From Clostridia bacterium (lineage in GTDB: Bacteria; Bacillota; Clostridia; TANB77; CAG-465), in NCBI GenBank assembly GCA_028684095.1, contig JAQUGQ010000012.1, positions 1-52,868 on the forward strand: DNA of 52,868 nucleotides, given 5' to 3'. Under the pieces are notes generated by a model, which searched no databases, was not told the DNA's origin, and saw only the letters and a program-made list of their open reading frames with translations. This document shows, piece after piece, positions 9,683 to 19,123 of the stretch. The stretch's first letter is position 1. The number at the start of each line of letters is the position of its first letter. Both the position numbers and the translations under genes were made by a program.

Positions 9683-10147
9683 ATGAAAAAAGTCATGTTT
9701 GTATCTAGTAGTGGTGGGCATTTAACTGAATTACTAAAGTTGCAAAGTTTGTTTACAACTTATGAATATATGTTAGTTACAGAAAAAACAATAACGACAG
9801 AAAAATTAATTGAAAAATATAACGTTAGATACATGAAATATGGTTCTAGACAATACATTTTTTCATATTTCTTTGTTTTCATTTTTAATATATTAAAGAG
9901 TATTGTATTAATTCTTACATTTAAGCCTAATTTAGTTATAACAACAGGAGCACATACAGGTGGAATTGTTTGTTTTATTGCAAAATTATTTGGTAAAAAA
10001 GTGATATATATAGAATCTATGGCAAAAGTTAATACATTATCTATGACAGGTAGATTTGTGTATTTATTTGCGGATAAATTTTATGTTCAATGGGAAGAAC
10101 TTGAACATAAATATAAAAAATCTAAATATTTAGGGAGATTGAGATAA
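9683..10147 (+). CDS. Alg14/PssD-like glycosyltransferase subunit
   Basis: The 154-residue protein begins with a Rossmann-type strand and SSSGGHLTELLKL (residues 8-20), the hallmark of Alg14, PssD and Cps14F proteins. A hydrophobic stretch at about 60-77 fits membrane attachment. In the family this subunit anchors and activates a small catalytic partner of the Alg13 type, which here is the next gene, starting with no gap. The pair would add a sugar to a lipid-linked precursor on the inner membrane face. Sugar specificity is not visible, and no other glycan genes are nearby. Confidence 0.8.
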   Translation: MKKVMFVSSSGGHLTELLKLQSLFTTYEYMLVTEKTITTEKLIEKYNVRYMKYGSRQYIFSYFFVFIFNILKSIVLILTFKPNLVITTGAHTGGIVCFIAKLFGKKVIYIESMAKVNTLSMTGRFVYLFADKFYVQWEELEHKYKKSKYLGRLR

Positions 10148-10651
10148 ATGATTTTTATAACATTGGGAACTCAGAAACAAAGTTTTAAAAGATTACTAGA
10201 TGAAATTGAAAGCTGTAAAATTTTAGATAATGAAGAAATAATAGCACAAATCGGATATACAAAGTTTGTTAGTAAAAAAATTAAAACAATTGAATTTTTA
10301 GAAACAGATGAATTTAATAAATATATTCAAAATTCAGAATTTGTTATAACACATGGCGGAGTAGGATCAATATTTGATGCTTTACTAAAAAACAAAAAAA
10401 TTATTGCTGTGCCGAGGCTTAAAAAATATAATGAACATGTGGATGATCATCAGATTGAAATATGTGAAAAATTAGCAAGTTTAGGGTATATAGTTAATTA
10501 TAATCCTGATAAATACGAAAATCAAGAAAATATGTCGGATTTAGAACAAGAAGTGAATTTTTTAAGAAGTAATATTTTTGAAAAATACGTTGAAGATACT
10601 TCATATTTACCTGAATTGAACAGATGTATAGAAGAATTGCTTTTAAATTGA
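10148..10651 (+). CDS. Alg13/PssE-like glycosyltransferase subunit
   Basis: The 167-residue protein matches the C-terminal half of GT-B (GT28-like) enzymes. It starts MIFITLGTQ and carries the HGGVGS nucleotide-sugar loop (residues 69-74), then PRLKKYNEHVDDHQ, the conserved UDP-sugar and partner-facing segment. Family members such as Alg13, PssE and Cps14G are catalytic subunits that need an Alg14-like partner, encoded immediately upstream. The two genes abut and so are probably translationally coupled. The product glycan is unknown. Confidence 0.8.
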   Translation: MIFITLGTQKQSFKRLLDEIESCKILDNEEIIAQIGYTKFVSKKIKTIEFLETDEFNKYIQNSEFVITHGGVGSIFDALLKNKKIIAVPRLKKYNEHVDDHQIEICEKLASLGYIVNYNPDKYENQENMSDLEQEVNFLRSNIFEKYVEDTSYLPELNRCIEELLLN

Positions 10652-10696
10652 TATTTTAATCAACATTACAAATAATAATTTAAGAGGTGTTATCAA

Positions 10697-11554
10697 ATGC
10701 ATAGCAAAATATCTAGGACTATAATTGATACATTATTAATTATTATAGGAACATTTATAATGAGTTTAAGCATTAATTTTTTCTTATTACCAAATAGAAT
10801 AACAACAGGTGGTGCAAGTGGTATTGCTACTATATTGTATTATAAGTTTGATTTTAATATGGGATTGTCAATTCTAATTATAAATATTCCACTTTTTATA
10901 ATGTCAATTAAGAAACTAGGATTTAAATTTAGTTTTAAAAGTATATTTACTACTCTGTTACTTACTACTTTCATTGATTTATTTACATATAATAGCTACA
11001 TACTTCATAATAGAACAGATATGGTTATATCATCCATTTATGGTGGATTATTATTAGGTATTGGAATTTCATTGGTATTCAAAGCTGGAGCAAGTTCTGG
11101 TGGTACAGATTTATTAGCCCATATATTACAAAAAAAAGCTGGTACTCTTAATTTAAGTAAAATTATCTTAATTTCTGATATGGTTATAATTATAGCTTTA
11201 ATGATTGTATTCAATGATATAAACTTAGGATTATATTCAGCAATAGCAATATACATTTCTAGTAAAATGATTGATATCGTATTTGAAGGTATAAATTATA
11301 CAAAAGTAATTAATATAATAACAAAAAATGACTCTGAAATTACGAATAAGATTATTGATGTTATGAAAAGAGGAGCAACAATAACAAAGTGTATGGGGGC
11401 ATATTCCAAAGAGGATTATATAAATATAACTTGTATTGCAACACTTCCGGAGATATCAAAAATTAAAAAAATAGTTTATGATATAGATTCCAATGCATTT
11501 ATATACATATCTAATACAAATGAAGTATGGGGAAATGGATTTAAAATTTTTTAG
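10697..11554 (+). CDS. YitT-family membrane protein
   Basis: The 285-residue protein has five to six hydrophobic helices in its first 200 residues. It has the family-typical LPNRITTGGASGIATI and KAGASSGGTDLLAH segments, and a soluble C-terminal DUF2179-type domain (about 205-285). YitT proteins are widespread in Firmicutes and their transport role, if any, is not established. It follows the Alg13-like gene by 45 bases with an AAGAGGTG ribosome site, and the transketolase genes follow closely, so it may be in the same transcript. Confidence 0.85.
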   Translation: MHSKISRTIIDTLLIIIGTFIMSLSINFFLLPNRITTGGASGIATILYYKFDFNMGLSILIINIPLFIMSIKKLGFKFSFKSIFTTLLLTTFIDLFTYNSYILHNRTDMVISSIYGGLLLGIGISLVFKAGASSGGTDLLAHILQKKAGTLNLSKIILISDMVIIIALMIVFNDINLGLYSAIAIYISSKMIDIVFEGINYTKVINIITKNDSEITNKIIDVMKRGATITKCMGAYSKEDYINITCIATLPEISKIKKIVYDIDSNAFIYISNTNEVWGNGFKIF

Positions 11555-11565
11555 GAGGTAATATA

Positions 11566-12369
11566 ATGAACAATCTACAAAAAATTGCCAATAATAGCAG
11601 AATTGATATTATTGATATGATATATAATGCAAAATCAGGACACCCGGGTGGTAGTTTATCTATAATTGATATATTAATAGTGTTATACCATAAGGAAATG
11701 AATTTAAATTTAGATGATAAAGGACAAAGGATAGATAAATGTGTATTATCTAAAGGTCATGCATCTCCTGCATTGTATGCAACTCTTGCTTCTGTAGGAT
11801 TATTAGATAAAGACTTGCTTAAAACATTTAGAAAATATGATGGTCTATTAGAGGGACATCCAAGTATAAAAATACCAGGAGTTGATGTTTCTAGTGGATC
11901 TTTAGGACAAGGATTATCTATTGCTAATGGTATGGCGATAGCAAAAAAAATAGATAATAAATTGGGATATGTTTATGTTATATTAGGAGATGGTGAATTA
12001 GAAGAAGGACAAAATTGGGAAGCTTTTATGACAATTAATAAATATAATCTTAATAATGTTATAATATTTATAGATAATAATGGATTACAAATAGATGGAA
12101 GTATACAAGATGTTAAAAAACTTAATAATCTTAATGAAAAAATAGCTTCATTCGGGTTAAATGTACTTACATGTGATGGCAATAATATAGATGAAATTGA
12201 AAAAGCAATATCAATTGCTAAAAAATCGTGTAAACCTAGCTGTATTATAGCAAAAACTATAAAAGGTAAAGGGGTTAGTTTTATGGAAAATGAAGCAAAT
12301 TGGCATGGTAAGTCTCTTACTGATGATGAATATATACAAGCTAAAAGAGAGTTGGAATCTAAAATTTAA
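11566..12369 (+). CDS. transketolase, N-terminal (ThDP-binding) subunit
   Basis: Transketolase moves two-carbon units between sugar phosphates in the pentose phosphate pathway. Here the enzyme is split into two genes, common in clostridia and archaea. This 267-residue subunit carries the thiamine-diphosphate motif, GDG (141-143) through NN (171-172), and SGHPGGS near the N terminus. AGGAGG precedes the ATG, 11 bases after the YitT gene. The C-terminal subunit follows 20 bases downstream. The protein keeps all elements expected of a functional half. Confidence 0.93.
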   Translation: MNNLQKIANNSRIDIIDMIYNAKSGHPGGSLSIIDILIVLYHKEMNLNLDDKGQRIDKCVLSKGHASPALYATLASVGLLDKDLLKTFRKYDGLLEGHPSIKIPGVDVSSGSLGQGLSIANGMAIAKKIDNKLGYVYVILGDGELEEGQNWEAFMTINKYNLNNVIIFIDNNGLQIDGSIQDVKKLNNLNEKIASFGLNVLTCDGNNIDEIEKAISIAKKSCKPSCIIAKTIKGKGVSFMENEANWHGKSLTDDEYIQAKRELESKI

Positions 12370-12389
12370 ATTTGAAAAGAGGTTAATAT

Positions 12390-13301
12390 ATGAAATCAAC
12401 AAGAAAAGCATATGGTGAATTTTTAGTTGAACTAGGTAGAATAGACTCTAATGTAATTGTTTTTGATGCAGATTTAGCAAAAGCAACTTGTACAGATATG
12501 TTTAAAAAGGAATTTCCAAATAGACATTTTGATATTGGAATATCTGAACAAGATATGGTTGGAACAGCATGTGGAGCTGCACTTAGTGGTAAAACTGTAT
12601 TTGCTTCAACATTTGCAATGTTTTTAGCAGGAAGGGCATATGAACAGGTTAGAAATACAGCTGCTTATTCTCATGTAAACATTAACTTATGTGCGACTCA
12701 TAGTGGCCTTGCTGTAGGAGAAGATGGACCTACACATCAATGTATAGAAGATATTTCACTTATGAGAGTTATACCTGAAATGACTGTTTTATCTCCTGCT
12801 GATGATATATCAACTAAGAAAATATTAAACGAATGTCTAAAATTAAACGGTCCTAAATACGTCAGATTAGGAAGAAGTGATACATTGGATATATATTCTG
12901 AAAATGATATATTTGAAATTGGTAAAAGTAAAACTTTTGGAAATGGCATAAATGGCACAATATTTGCAACAGGAAATACTTTAAGTATAGCACTAGAAGC
13001 AAAACAAGAATTAGAAAAAAACAATATATTTGTGAGAGTAGTTGATTTATATAGTATAAAACCAGTAGATAAAGATAATATAATAAAGTGTGCTAATGAA
13101 TCTGAGATATTAGTATCAATAGAAGATCATAGTATAATTGGTGGGATTGGAAGTTTAGTGGCAGATGTTTTATCAGAGTATTATCCTAAAAAACTAATAA
13201 AAATTGGGGTAAATGATACATTTGGTAAATCAGGTAATGCTAAAAAAATATATGAAATGTTTGGTATTACAAAAGAAAATATCATTAGTAAATTTGTTTG
13301 A
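12390..13301 (+). CDS. transketolase, C-terminal subunit
   Basis: The 303-residue protein supplies the pyrimidine-binding and C-terminal domains of a split transketolase. Glu53 in GISEQDM corresponds to the catalytic glutamate that activates the thiamine cofactor. The segment THSGLAVGEDGPTHQ is the family's substrate and cofactor loop, and the transketolase C-terminal domain starts near residue 180. It pairs with the preceding gene to form the active enzyme. The stop codon is 10 bases before the rarA start. Confidence 0.93.
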   Translation: MKSTRKAYGEFLVELGRIDSNVIVFDADLAKATCTDMFKKEFPNRHFDIGISEQDMVGTACGAALSGKTVFASTFAMFLAGRAYEQVRNTAAYSHVNINLCATHSGLAVGEDGPTHQCIEDISLMRVIPEMTVLSPADDISTKKILNECLKLNGPKYVRLGRSDTLDIYSENDIFEIGKSKTFGNGINGTIFATGNTLSIALEAKQELEKNNIFVRVVDLYSIKPVDKDNIIKCANESEILVSIEDHSIIGGIGSLVADVLSEYYPKKLIKIGVNDTFGKSGNAKKIYEMFGITKENIISKFV

Positions 13302-13311
13302 GGAGGTAGGT

Positions 13312-14553
13312 ATGGAGCCTTTAGCACATAGAATGAAACCAAGAGTCTTAGAAGAGTTTTTTGGACAAGAACAAATTGTAGGCAATGATAAATTATTATA
13401 TAGATTAATAAAATCGGACAAGCTAACTTCAGCTATTTTTTACGGTCCACCAGGTACTGGTAAAACGTCTTTAGCAAGAATAGTTGCTAATACTACCAAA
13501 TACAATTTTGTGGAGTTAAATGCCACAAGTGCGGGTGTTGGGGATATTAAAAGGATAGCTGAAGATTCAAAAAATATATTTATTAATCCCAAAGGAAAAA
13601 CAATTCTTTTTATAGATGAAATACATAGATTTAATAAACTTCAGCAAGATGCACTTCTTCCATATGTGGAAAAAGGTACGATAATTTTAATAGGTGCAAC
13701 TACTGAAAATCCATATTTTGAAGTAAATAAAGCTTTAGTATCTAGATCAACTATTTTCAAATTTAGGGAATTGAAACCTAAAGATATAAAGGAAATATTA
13801 ATCTGTGCTATTAAAGATAAAGAAAGAGGAGTGGGTTCATATAAATTAGATATTAAGGAAGATGTAATAGATTTTTTATCTGAAATATCTAATGGTGATG
13901 TAAGAACTGTTCTAAATGCTTTAGAAGTAGCAGTATTAACAACAGATATGAACAGAGATGGTATTATAGTTATAGATAAAGATGTAATTATAAATTGTAC
14001 TCAAAGTAAAAAGAGTATGTATGACAAATCTGATCAATCACATTATGATACAATAAGTGCTTTTATAAAATCTATGAGAGGAAGTGATCCTCATGCAACT
14101 GTGCATTATTTAGCTAGAATGATAGAGGCAGGGGAAGATCCAATGTTTATAGCACGTAGAATTGTAGTTGCAGCTTCTGAAGATGTGGGTCTTGCAAATA
14201 ATGAAGCATTATTAGTAGCTACTGCAGCTATGCAAGCAGTACATCAAATAGGAATGCCAGAAGCTCAGCTTATACTTTCACATGCTGCTTTATGTTTAGC
14301 TAATAGTAAAAAATCAAATAGTGCAAAGTTAGCTATAAATAGTGCAATAGATGATGTAGAAAATATAGATACGGGTATAGTACCTATGCATATAAGAAAT
14401 GCACCAATTGTTGATATGGAAAAAGATGGTTATGGTGTAGGATATAAGTATCCACATGATTATGAAGATTCGTTTATAGATCAACAATATTTACCAGATA
14501 AAATAAAAGATAAAAAATATTATACACCTAAAAAATGGGAGAAAAAGTTATGA
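13312..14553 (+). CDS. rarA: replication-associated recombination protein A (AAA+ ATPase)
   Basis: RarA/MgsA-family ATPases act at stalled replication forks. The 413-residue protein has Walker A GPPGTGKT (45-52), Walker B ILFIDE (98-103), a sensor-like GATTEN and the RarA C-terminal tetramerisation region with HYLARMIEAGEDP. The start at 13312 is preceded by GAGGAGGTAG. A longer frame begins inside the transketolase gene and lacks a ribosome site. The stop overlaps the next start as ATGA. Confidence 0.93.
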   Translation: MEPLAHRMKPRVLEEFFGQEQIVGNDKLLYRLIKSDKLTSAIFYGPPGTGKTSLARIVANTTKYNFVELNATSAGVGDIKRIAEDSKNIFINPKGKTILFIDEIHRFNKLQQDALLPYVEKGTIILIGATTENPYFEVNKALVSRSTIFKFRELKPKDIKEILICAIKDKERGVGSYKLDIKEDVIDFLSEISNGDVRTVLNALEVAVLTTDMNRDGIIVIDKDVIINCTQSKKSMYDKSDQSHYDTISAFIKSMRGSDPHATVHYLARMIEAGEDPMFIARRIVVAASEDVGLANNEALLVATAAMQAVHQIGMPEAQLILSHAALCLANSKKSNSAKLAINSAIDDVENIDTGIVPMHIRNAPIVDMEKDGYGVGYKYPHDYEDSFIDQQYLPDKIKDKKYYTPKKWEKKL

Positions 14554-15818
14554 GAAAAAAAATAAATATATCGGTTAATAAACGTATAATTGAAAATATT
14601 AAAAAAGGTGCAGAAAATAATATGAATAAAGGTATACATATATTAAATGATTATAAAGAAAAGAAAAATGAAGAAAGAAACAAAAGGATATATCCTGATA
14701 AAGAAGAAAATTCACAAGGCCATACTATAAAACTTAAACCAATCATAATTTCTTTTATAGTAATCATAATATTTTTTATAACATATATATTGTTAGAATA
14801 TGCTCCAATACTTGGAATTAATATATTTAATAATAAATCTCAAGAAAATATAATAATAGAAAATCTCTCACAAGAAAAAAATATATATAAAGAATATAAT
14901 AATGAATTATTAGTATATTCAAATCAATTTCTTATAACGTATAATACAAATGGTAAAAAAACATGGGAATATAAAATTGATAAAAATATTAGTTCTGATA
15001 TTTATATAAATGGATCATATATGGTAATTGCAAATAAATCTAATGGAAATATTTATATCTTCTCAGGCAAAAACGAATTAACTAACAAAAAAATAGATGG
15101 GGATATTGATAATGTGTATTTAGATGAAAAAGGAAATGTAGCTATTGAATATTCAAGTAGTGGATATAAAAAAATAATTACAGTATTTAATAAATATGGA
15201 GAAAATAAATATAGTGCATATATAAGTTCATCATCTATTTTAGATATTAAACTCATAGATGATGCTAAAAAACTTTTACTAGTACAAACAGATTCATCAT
15301 CACTTACAATTGGAACTAAAATAAGTATTATAGATATGGATAAAACTGAAAGTATAAAAGAAATTTTAAAATTAGAAAACAAATTAATATATGATTTGAA
15401 AATTATAAATGATGATGTTATTTTAGTTACAAATGATAATATTGAAAAATATAATTTAAATACAGGTGTTAATACTGAAATACATAGTTTAGATGCAAAT
15501 CAAACAAACTATATAACTTTATCTGACAATTATTTTACTGCTATTGAAACTACTAAGACTAAATTTAGCTTTATTACAAATAAATTTGATAATACAAGTA
15601 TATCTAATATAGAATTGGATGTGTTACCTAAATATATTAAAAATAGTGGGTTGCTTACTTATATTGTATCAGAAAATAGTATTTTGGTGGTAAATAAATG
15701 GGGAATAATAGTTAGAAATATTGATATTAAACTACCTCCAAAAGATATTGTAATATTTAACAAAGAAAAGAGTTTGGCATTAATATATTCTAATAGAATA
15801 GAAATTATAAAATTGTAA
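14550..15818 (+). CDS. DUF5711-like membrane-anchored beta-propeller protein
   Basis: The 422-residue protein has a basic cytoplasmic N terminus of about 65 residues and one membrane helix (about 68-92). A large extracellular region of short beta repeats follows, reminiscent of PQQ-like propellers (for example TYNTNGKKTWEYKI). This layout fits the DUF5711 family of clostridia, whose role is unknown. The ATG at 14550 overlaps the rarA stop as ATGA with GGGAG upstream, so it is probably coupled to rarA. The residue composition is very rich in Asn, Ile and Lys, like its neighbours. Confidence 0.65.
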   Translation: MRKKINISVNKRIIENIKKGAENNMNKGIHILNDYKEKKNEERNKRIYPDKEENSQGHTIKLKPIIISFIVIIIFFITYILLEYAPILGINIFNNKSQENIIIENLSQEKNIYKEYNNELLVYSNQFLITYNTNGKKTWEYKIDKNISSDIYINGSYMVIANKSNGNIYIFSGKNELTNKKIDGDIDNVYLDEKGNVAIEYSSSGYKKIITVFNKYGENKYSAYISSSSILDIKLIDDAKKLLLVQTDSSSLTIGTKISIIDMDKTESIKEILKLENKLIYDLKIINDDVILVTNDNIEKYNLNTGVNTEIHSLDANQTNYITLSDNYFTAIETTKTKFSFITNKFDNTSISNIELDVLPKYIKNSGLLTYIVSENSILVVNKWGIIVRNIDIKLPPKDIVIFNKEKSLALIYSNRIEIIKL

Positions 15819-15826
15819 TAAAATTA

Positions 15827-15855
15827 TTGCAGAAATTTATGAGAAGTGATATAAT
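15827..15855 (+). promoter_or_regulatory. promoter of CvpA-like gene
   Basis: TTGCAG (15827-15832), a 17-bp spacer and TATAAT (15850-15855). Confidence 0.6.
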
Positions 15856-15874
15856 ATAAAAAAGGTGGTATAAA

Positions 15875-16510
15875 ATGATTTTAGATGGTATAATTATAAT
15901 ATTTTTAATATTCAGTGCATTTTCAGGTTATAAAAAGGGCCTTACAACAATAATTATAAGTCTATCAGGATTTATTATTGCGGTTATACTTGCATTTATT
16001 TTTAAGTCTAGTTTAGTTAATTTTGTTATAGAAACAACAAATGTTGACATTACGATGAAACAATTTATTGGTAAAGGCATAGATAAAGCAATACAATCTA
16101 AATTTGATGTAACAAACACACAAAACAATTCTTTTTATACAAGTATAGTTGAAAATATGGGTGTAAACGAAACTGTAGATAATCTATCAAGTAATGTTGT
16201 TAAATTTATTTTAGAAACTGCAGCATTTATACTAATATTTCTGGCTGTAATTACATGTGCATTTATAATACAGATGATGCTTAATGTTGCATTTGATTTG
16301 CCGATATTAACGAGTATCAATAGTATTGGTGGAGTGGGTATAGGTGTTCTAATGGGATTATTCAAGATATGGATAGTTCTTGCAATAGTATCAATGATTA
16401 TTCCAATGTTTGGGCAATTAAAAACATTAATAGATTCTTCAATAATAACTAAAATGTTATATGACACAAACATTTTAGTGAAATTATTATCATCAGGATT
16501 AAAATTTTAA
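15875..16510 (+). CDS. CvpA-family membrane protein
   Basis: The 211-residue protein has four hydrophobic helices (about 3-22, 26-46, 105-130 and 150-175). It has the family-typical opening, an early GYKKGL segment and a later glycine-rich helix (GGVGIGVLMGLFKIW). CvpA-like proteins are needed for colicin V production in E. coli and are linked to envelope processes elsewhere, but their biochemical role is not settled. AAAGGTGG precedes the ATG, and the gene has its own promoter. Confidence 0.75.
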   Translation: MILDGIIIIFLIFSAFSGYKKGLTTIIISLSGFIIAVILAFIFKSSLVNFVIETTNVDITMKQFIGKGIDKAIQSKFDVTNTQNNSFYTSIVENMGVNETVDNLSSNVVKFILETAAFILIFLAVITCAFIIQMMLNVAFDLPILTSINSIGGVGIGVLMGLFKIWIVLAIVSMIIPMFGQLKTLIDSSIITKMLYDTNILVKLLSSGLKF

Positions 16511-16729
16511 TATAAATATTATATAGGAAATTATGATTTTATTTGATATTTTTTGGAGAAGTAAATGAAATTTAAATTAATCAACAATAAATGTTTCAAA
16601 AAGAGATGAAAACTACTACATTTTACAATTACATCTGTAATTATTCGAAGTGTTGTTTCAGTTAAAGTGTTAATATTTAAAAACAAATCTTTAAATATAA
16701 AATCATAAGAATAAATTTGTAAGTATAAC

Positions 16730-16758
16730 TTGACAAATTATTAAAAAAATAGTAAAAT
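16730..16758 (+). promoter_or_regulatory. promoter of first LCP gene
   Basis: TTGACA (16730-16735), a 17-bp spacer and TAAAAT (16753-16758). Confidence 0.7.
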
Positions 16759-16798
16759 GTACATACTACTAATAAATATATATTTCAGAGGAGAAGCA

Positions 16799-17773
16799 AT
16801 GAATAAAAAAAATAAGAAGAATAAAGTAAAAGGTAATTTATTTACTTTGTTTTCAAAAATATTTATAGTTCTAATAATAATAGGAATACTAATTTGGGGT
16901 GGAGTTTATGCAGTAAACTATATGATAGGTGAAGATGTATCTACACTTAATGAAAACGAAGAAATATCTACAACTAAAAAAGATGTTATAAGTGCACTTA
17001 TTTGCGGTGAAAGTGAGAATCTTACAGATACTATGATATATGTAAGATATGAAGTTTATTCGGGTAAACTTGCATTTATGTCAATACCTAGAGATACTTA
17101 TGTAACAAATCCATATTGTATAGGTCATAAACTAAATGCAATATATAGAGGTACAAATATTGAACCATTAGTTAAACTAATGGAAGATTTATTAGATGTT
17201 AAAATTGATAATTATTTAGTAGTTGATAATAAGATTGTAAGAGAAGTTGTAGATGTACTTGGTGGAGTTGAAATTGATGTGCCATTTAGAATGAAATACG
17301 ATGATCCAGAGCAAGATCTACATATAAACCTACAACCTGGTCTTCAAGTTTTAGATGGAGCAAAGGCAGAACAGTTTATAAGATTTAGGCATAATAATGA
17401 TATGACAGTAGGTTATGCATCTGGAGATATAGGAAGAACTAAAGCACAACAAGATTTTATAAGAGCATTCATAAAAGAAATACTATCTCCATCTAATATT
17501 GTTAAATTACCAGAATTAATAAAAGCTGTACTTAATAATACAGATACAAATGTGACCGTTAGAGAAGCTTTAAGATATGTAACAGATGTTCCAAATTTAA
17601 AATTAGATGATATATATTCATGTACTGCTGTTGGAACTACTCCAACCATAGATGGATTATCTTATTTTAAAATGGATGAGGAAGAAACACAACGTATAAT
17701 AAAAGAAGATTTTATAAAAACAACTGATAGTACAACAGACACAACAGATGTCACAAGTACACCAATTAATTAA
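16799..17773 (+). CDS. LytR-CpsA-Psr family protein
   Basis: LCP proteins transfer lipid-linked glycopolymers onto peptidoglycan outside the membrane. The 324-residue protein has a basic N terminus, one membrane helix (about 17-41) and the LCP core with MSIPRDTYV, VVDVLGGVEIDVP and FIRFRHNND. The tail is rich in Thr and Asp. I chose the ATG at 16799 because AGAGGAGA lies directly upstream. An earlier in-frame ATG at 16757 overlaps the promoter -10 box and is unlikely. A second LCP gene lies at 42434. Confidence 0.88.
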   Translation: MNKKNKKNKVKGNLFTLFSKIFIVLIIIGILIWGGVYAVNYMIGEDVSTLNENEEISTTKKDVISALICGESENLTDTMIYVRYEVYSGKLAFMSIPRDTYVTNPYCIGHKLNAIYRGTNIEPLVKLMEDLLDVKIDNYLVVDNKIVREVVDVLGGVEIDVPFRMKYDDPEQDLHINLQPGLQVLDGAKAEQFIRFRHNNDMTVGYASGDIGRTKAQQDFIRAFIKEILSPSNIVKLPELIKAVLNNTDTNVTVREALRYVTDVPNLKLDDIYSCTAVGTTPTIDGLSYFKMDEEETQRIIKEDFIKTTDSTTDTTDVTSTPIN

Positions 17774-17793
17774 TTATTAAATGTAAACGAATA

Positions 17794-17830
17794 ATACAAC
17801 ATATAACACATTTGGTGTTATATGTTGTAT
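17794..17830. terminator. bidirectional terminator
   Basis: ATACAACATATAACAC (17794-17809) pairs perfectly with GTGTTATATGTTGTAT (17815-17830) around a 5-base loop. It serves the converging LCP and carboxypeptidase genes. Confidence 0.85.
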
Positions 17831-17832
17831 AT

Positions 17833-19068
17833 TTAACCTAAATTATTTTTTCTTCTCATTAATTTACTATTTTTATTGAGTGTAATCTTTATAATCAATA
17901 ATATAATAACCAATACAATCAGTATAAATAATATGTATAATAAATAAATATTTGAATTATTATGATTATCTGTGTACACTTTTATTTCAATTAGTTTTAT
18001 TTCATAAATATTATTAGCCTGCCAATTATCATTTTTAGCACAGATATATATTTTTCCATTTACAACTTTATCATTTATTAATATATCAGATAAAGTATAA
18101 TTTATAATATATGCATTTTTATCAGTTAAACAATATATATCTTTGTCTATTCCAAGAATATAATTTTTATTACTTTTTTTATCAATATATGAAATCTTGA
18201 AAGTATCTTTATCTATAATTTTTGTCTTATCAAAATTTTTAAATGAATTATCAAGTAACATTTTAGTATCTATGAATCTGGTTTTTTTACTCATGATGTT
18301 TTTTAAACCATCAAAAACGCAACACACTATGTTATTTCCGTTTAAGCTTGAGTAACATACAAAAACATTACCTGCTTCAGCGGTATATCCAGTTTTACCG
18401 CCTATAACATAATTTAGTTTATAGGAAAGTAATAAATCTGTGTTTTCTAATTTTCTTGGTACAAGTGTTTTGTTTGTTTCTTCTATTACATATTCTTTGG
18501 TTTCACATATTGTTCTAAATGTATCGTTTTGTGATGCATATCTCATTATCATTGCCATATCATATGCGGTTGAATAATGATTATCATTATGGAATCCATG
18601 TGGATTAACAAAATGTGAATTTATACATCCAAGTAGTTCTAATTTTTTATTCATAAGTATTTCAAAATTTTCAATACTACCACTTATAGCTTCGGCTAAA
18701 ACATTTGCCGCATCACTTCCTGAAGAAAGTAATAATCCATATAGTAATTGCCTTACAGTAAGTATTTCACCTTGTTTTAAGTATATTATGGAACTACCAT
18801 AAGGTACATTCGCAAGAGCTTCATTACTGACAGTAACATTAGAATCTAAATTTAAATTTTCTATAGCAAGAATAGCTGTTAATATTTTAGTAGTACTTGC
18901 TGGAAATATCTTTTTATTCATATTTTTATTATATAATATTGATAACCCATCACTATCTAAAACAATTGCAGAATTTTCTGTAATACCATCAAATTTTCCA
19001 TATATAAAGTTATAATTTATTATATATAAAGTTATAAATAAAAATATAAATAGTATGCGTTTATACAA
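17833..19068 (-). CDS. D-alanyl-D-alanine carboxypeptidase, peptidase S11
   Basis: DacA/DacF-type enzymes remove the terminal D-Ala of peptidoglycan stem peptides outside the membrane. Counting from the TTG start, a signal or anchor segment spans about residues 3-22. Active-site motifs follow in order: STTK (58-61), SGSDAAN and GGKTGYT. Many relatives have SGN rather than SGS in the second motif. A C-terminal helix and basic tail anchor the protein. I start at the TTG (19068), which is well spaced from AGGTGA. The in-frame GTG at 19077 lies inside that ribosome site. Confidence 0.85.
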   Translation of the reverse strand: MYKRILFIFLFITLYIINYNFIYGKFDGITENSAIVLDSDGLSILYNKNMNKKIFPASTTKILTAILAIENLNLDSNVTVSNEALANVPYGSSIIYLKQGEILTVRQLLYGLLLSSGSDAANVLAEAISGSIENFEILMNKKLELLGCINSHFVNPHGFHNDNHYSTAYDMAMIMRYASQNDTFRTICETKEYVIEETNKTLVPRKLENTDLLLSYKLNYVIGGKTGYTAEAGNVFVCYSSLNGNNIVCCVFDGLKNIMSKKTRFIDTKMLLDNSFKNFDKTKIIDKDTFKISYIDKKSNKNYILGIDKDIYCLTDKNAYIINYTLSDILINDKVVNGKIYICAKNDNWQANNIYEIKLIEIKVYTDNHNNSNIYLLYILFILIVLVIILLIIKITLNKNSKLMRRKNNLG

Positions 19069-19123
19069 AAAAATCACCTACATATATTATACACTAAAAT
19101 ATTAATAAAAGAAAGGGTAAAAT

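Noticed and set aside
16565-16606. 13-codon ORF with a GGAG site before the first LCP gene
   Set aside because: Very short, with no conserved feature, and separated from the LCP promoter by more than 100 bases of plain AT-rich spacer.
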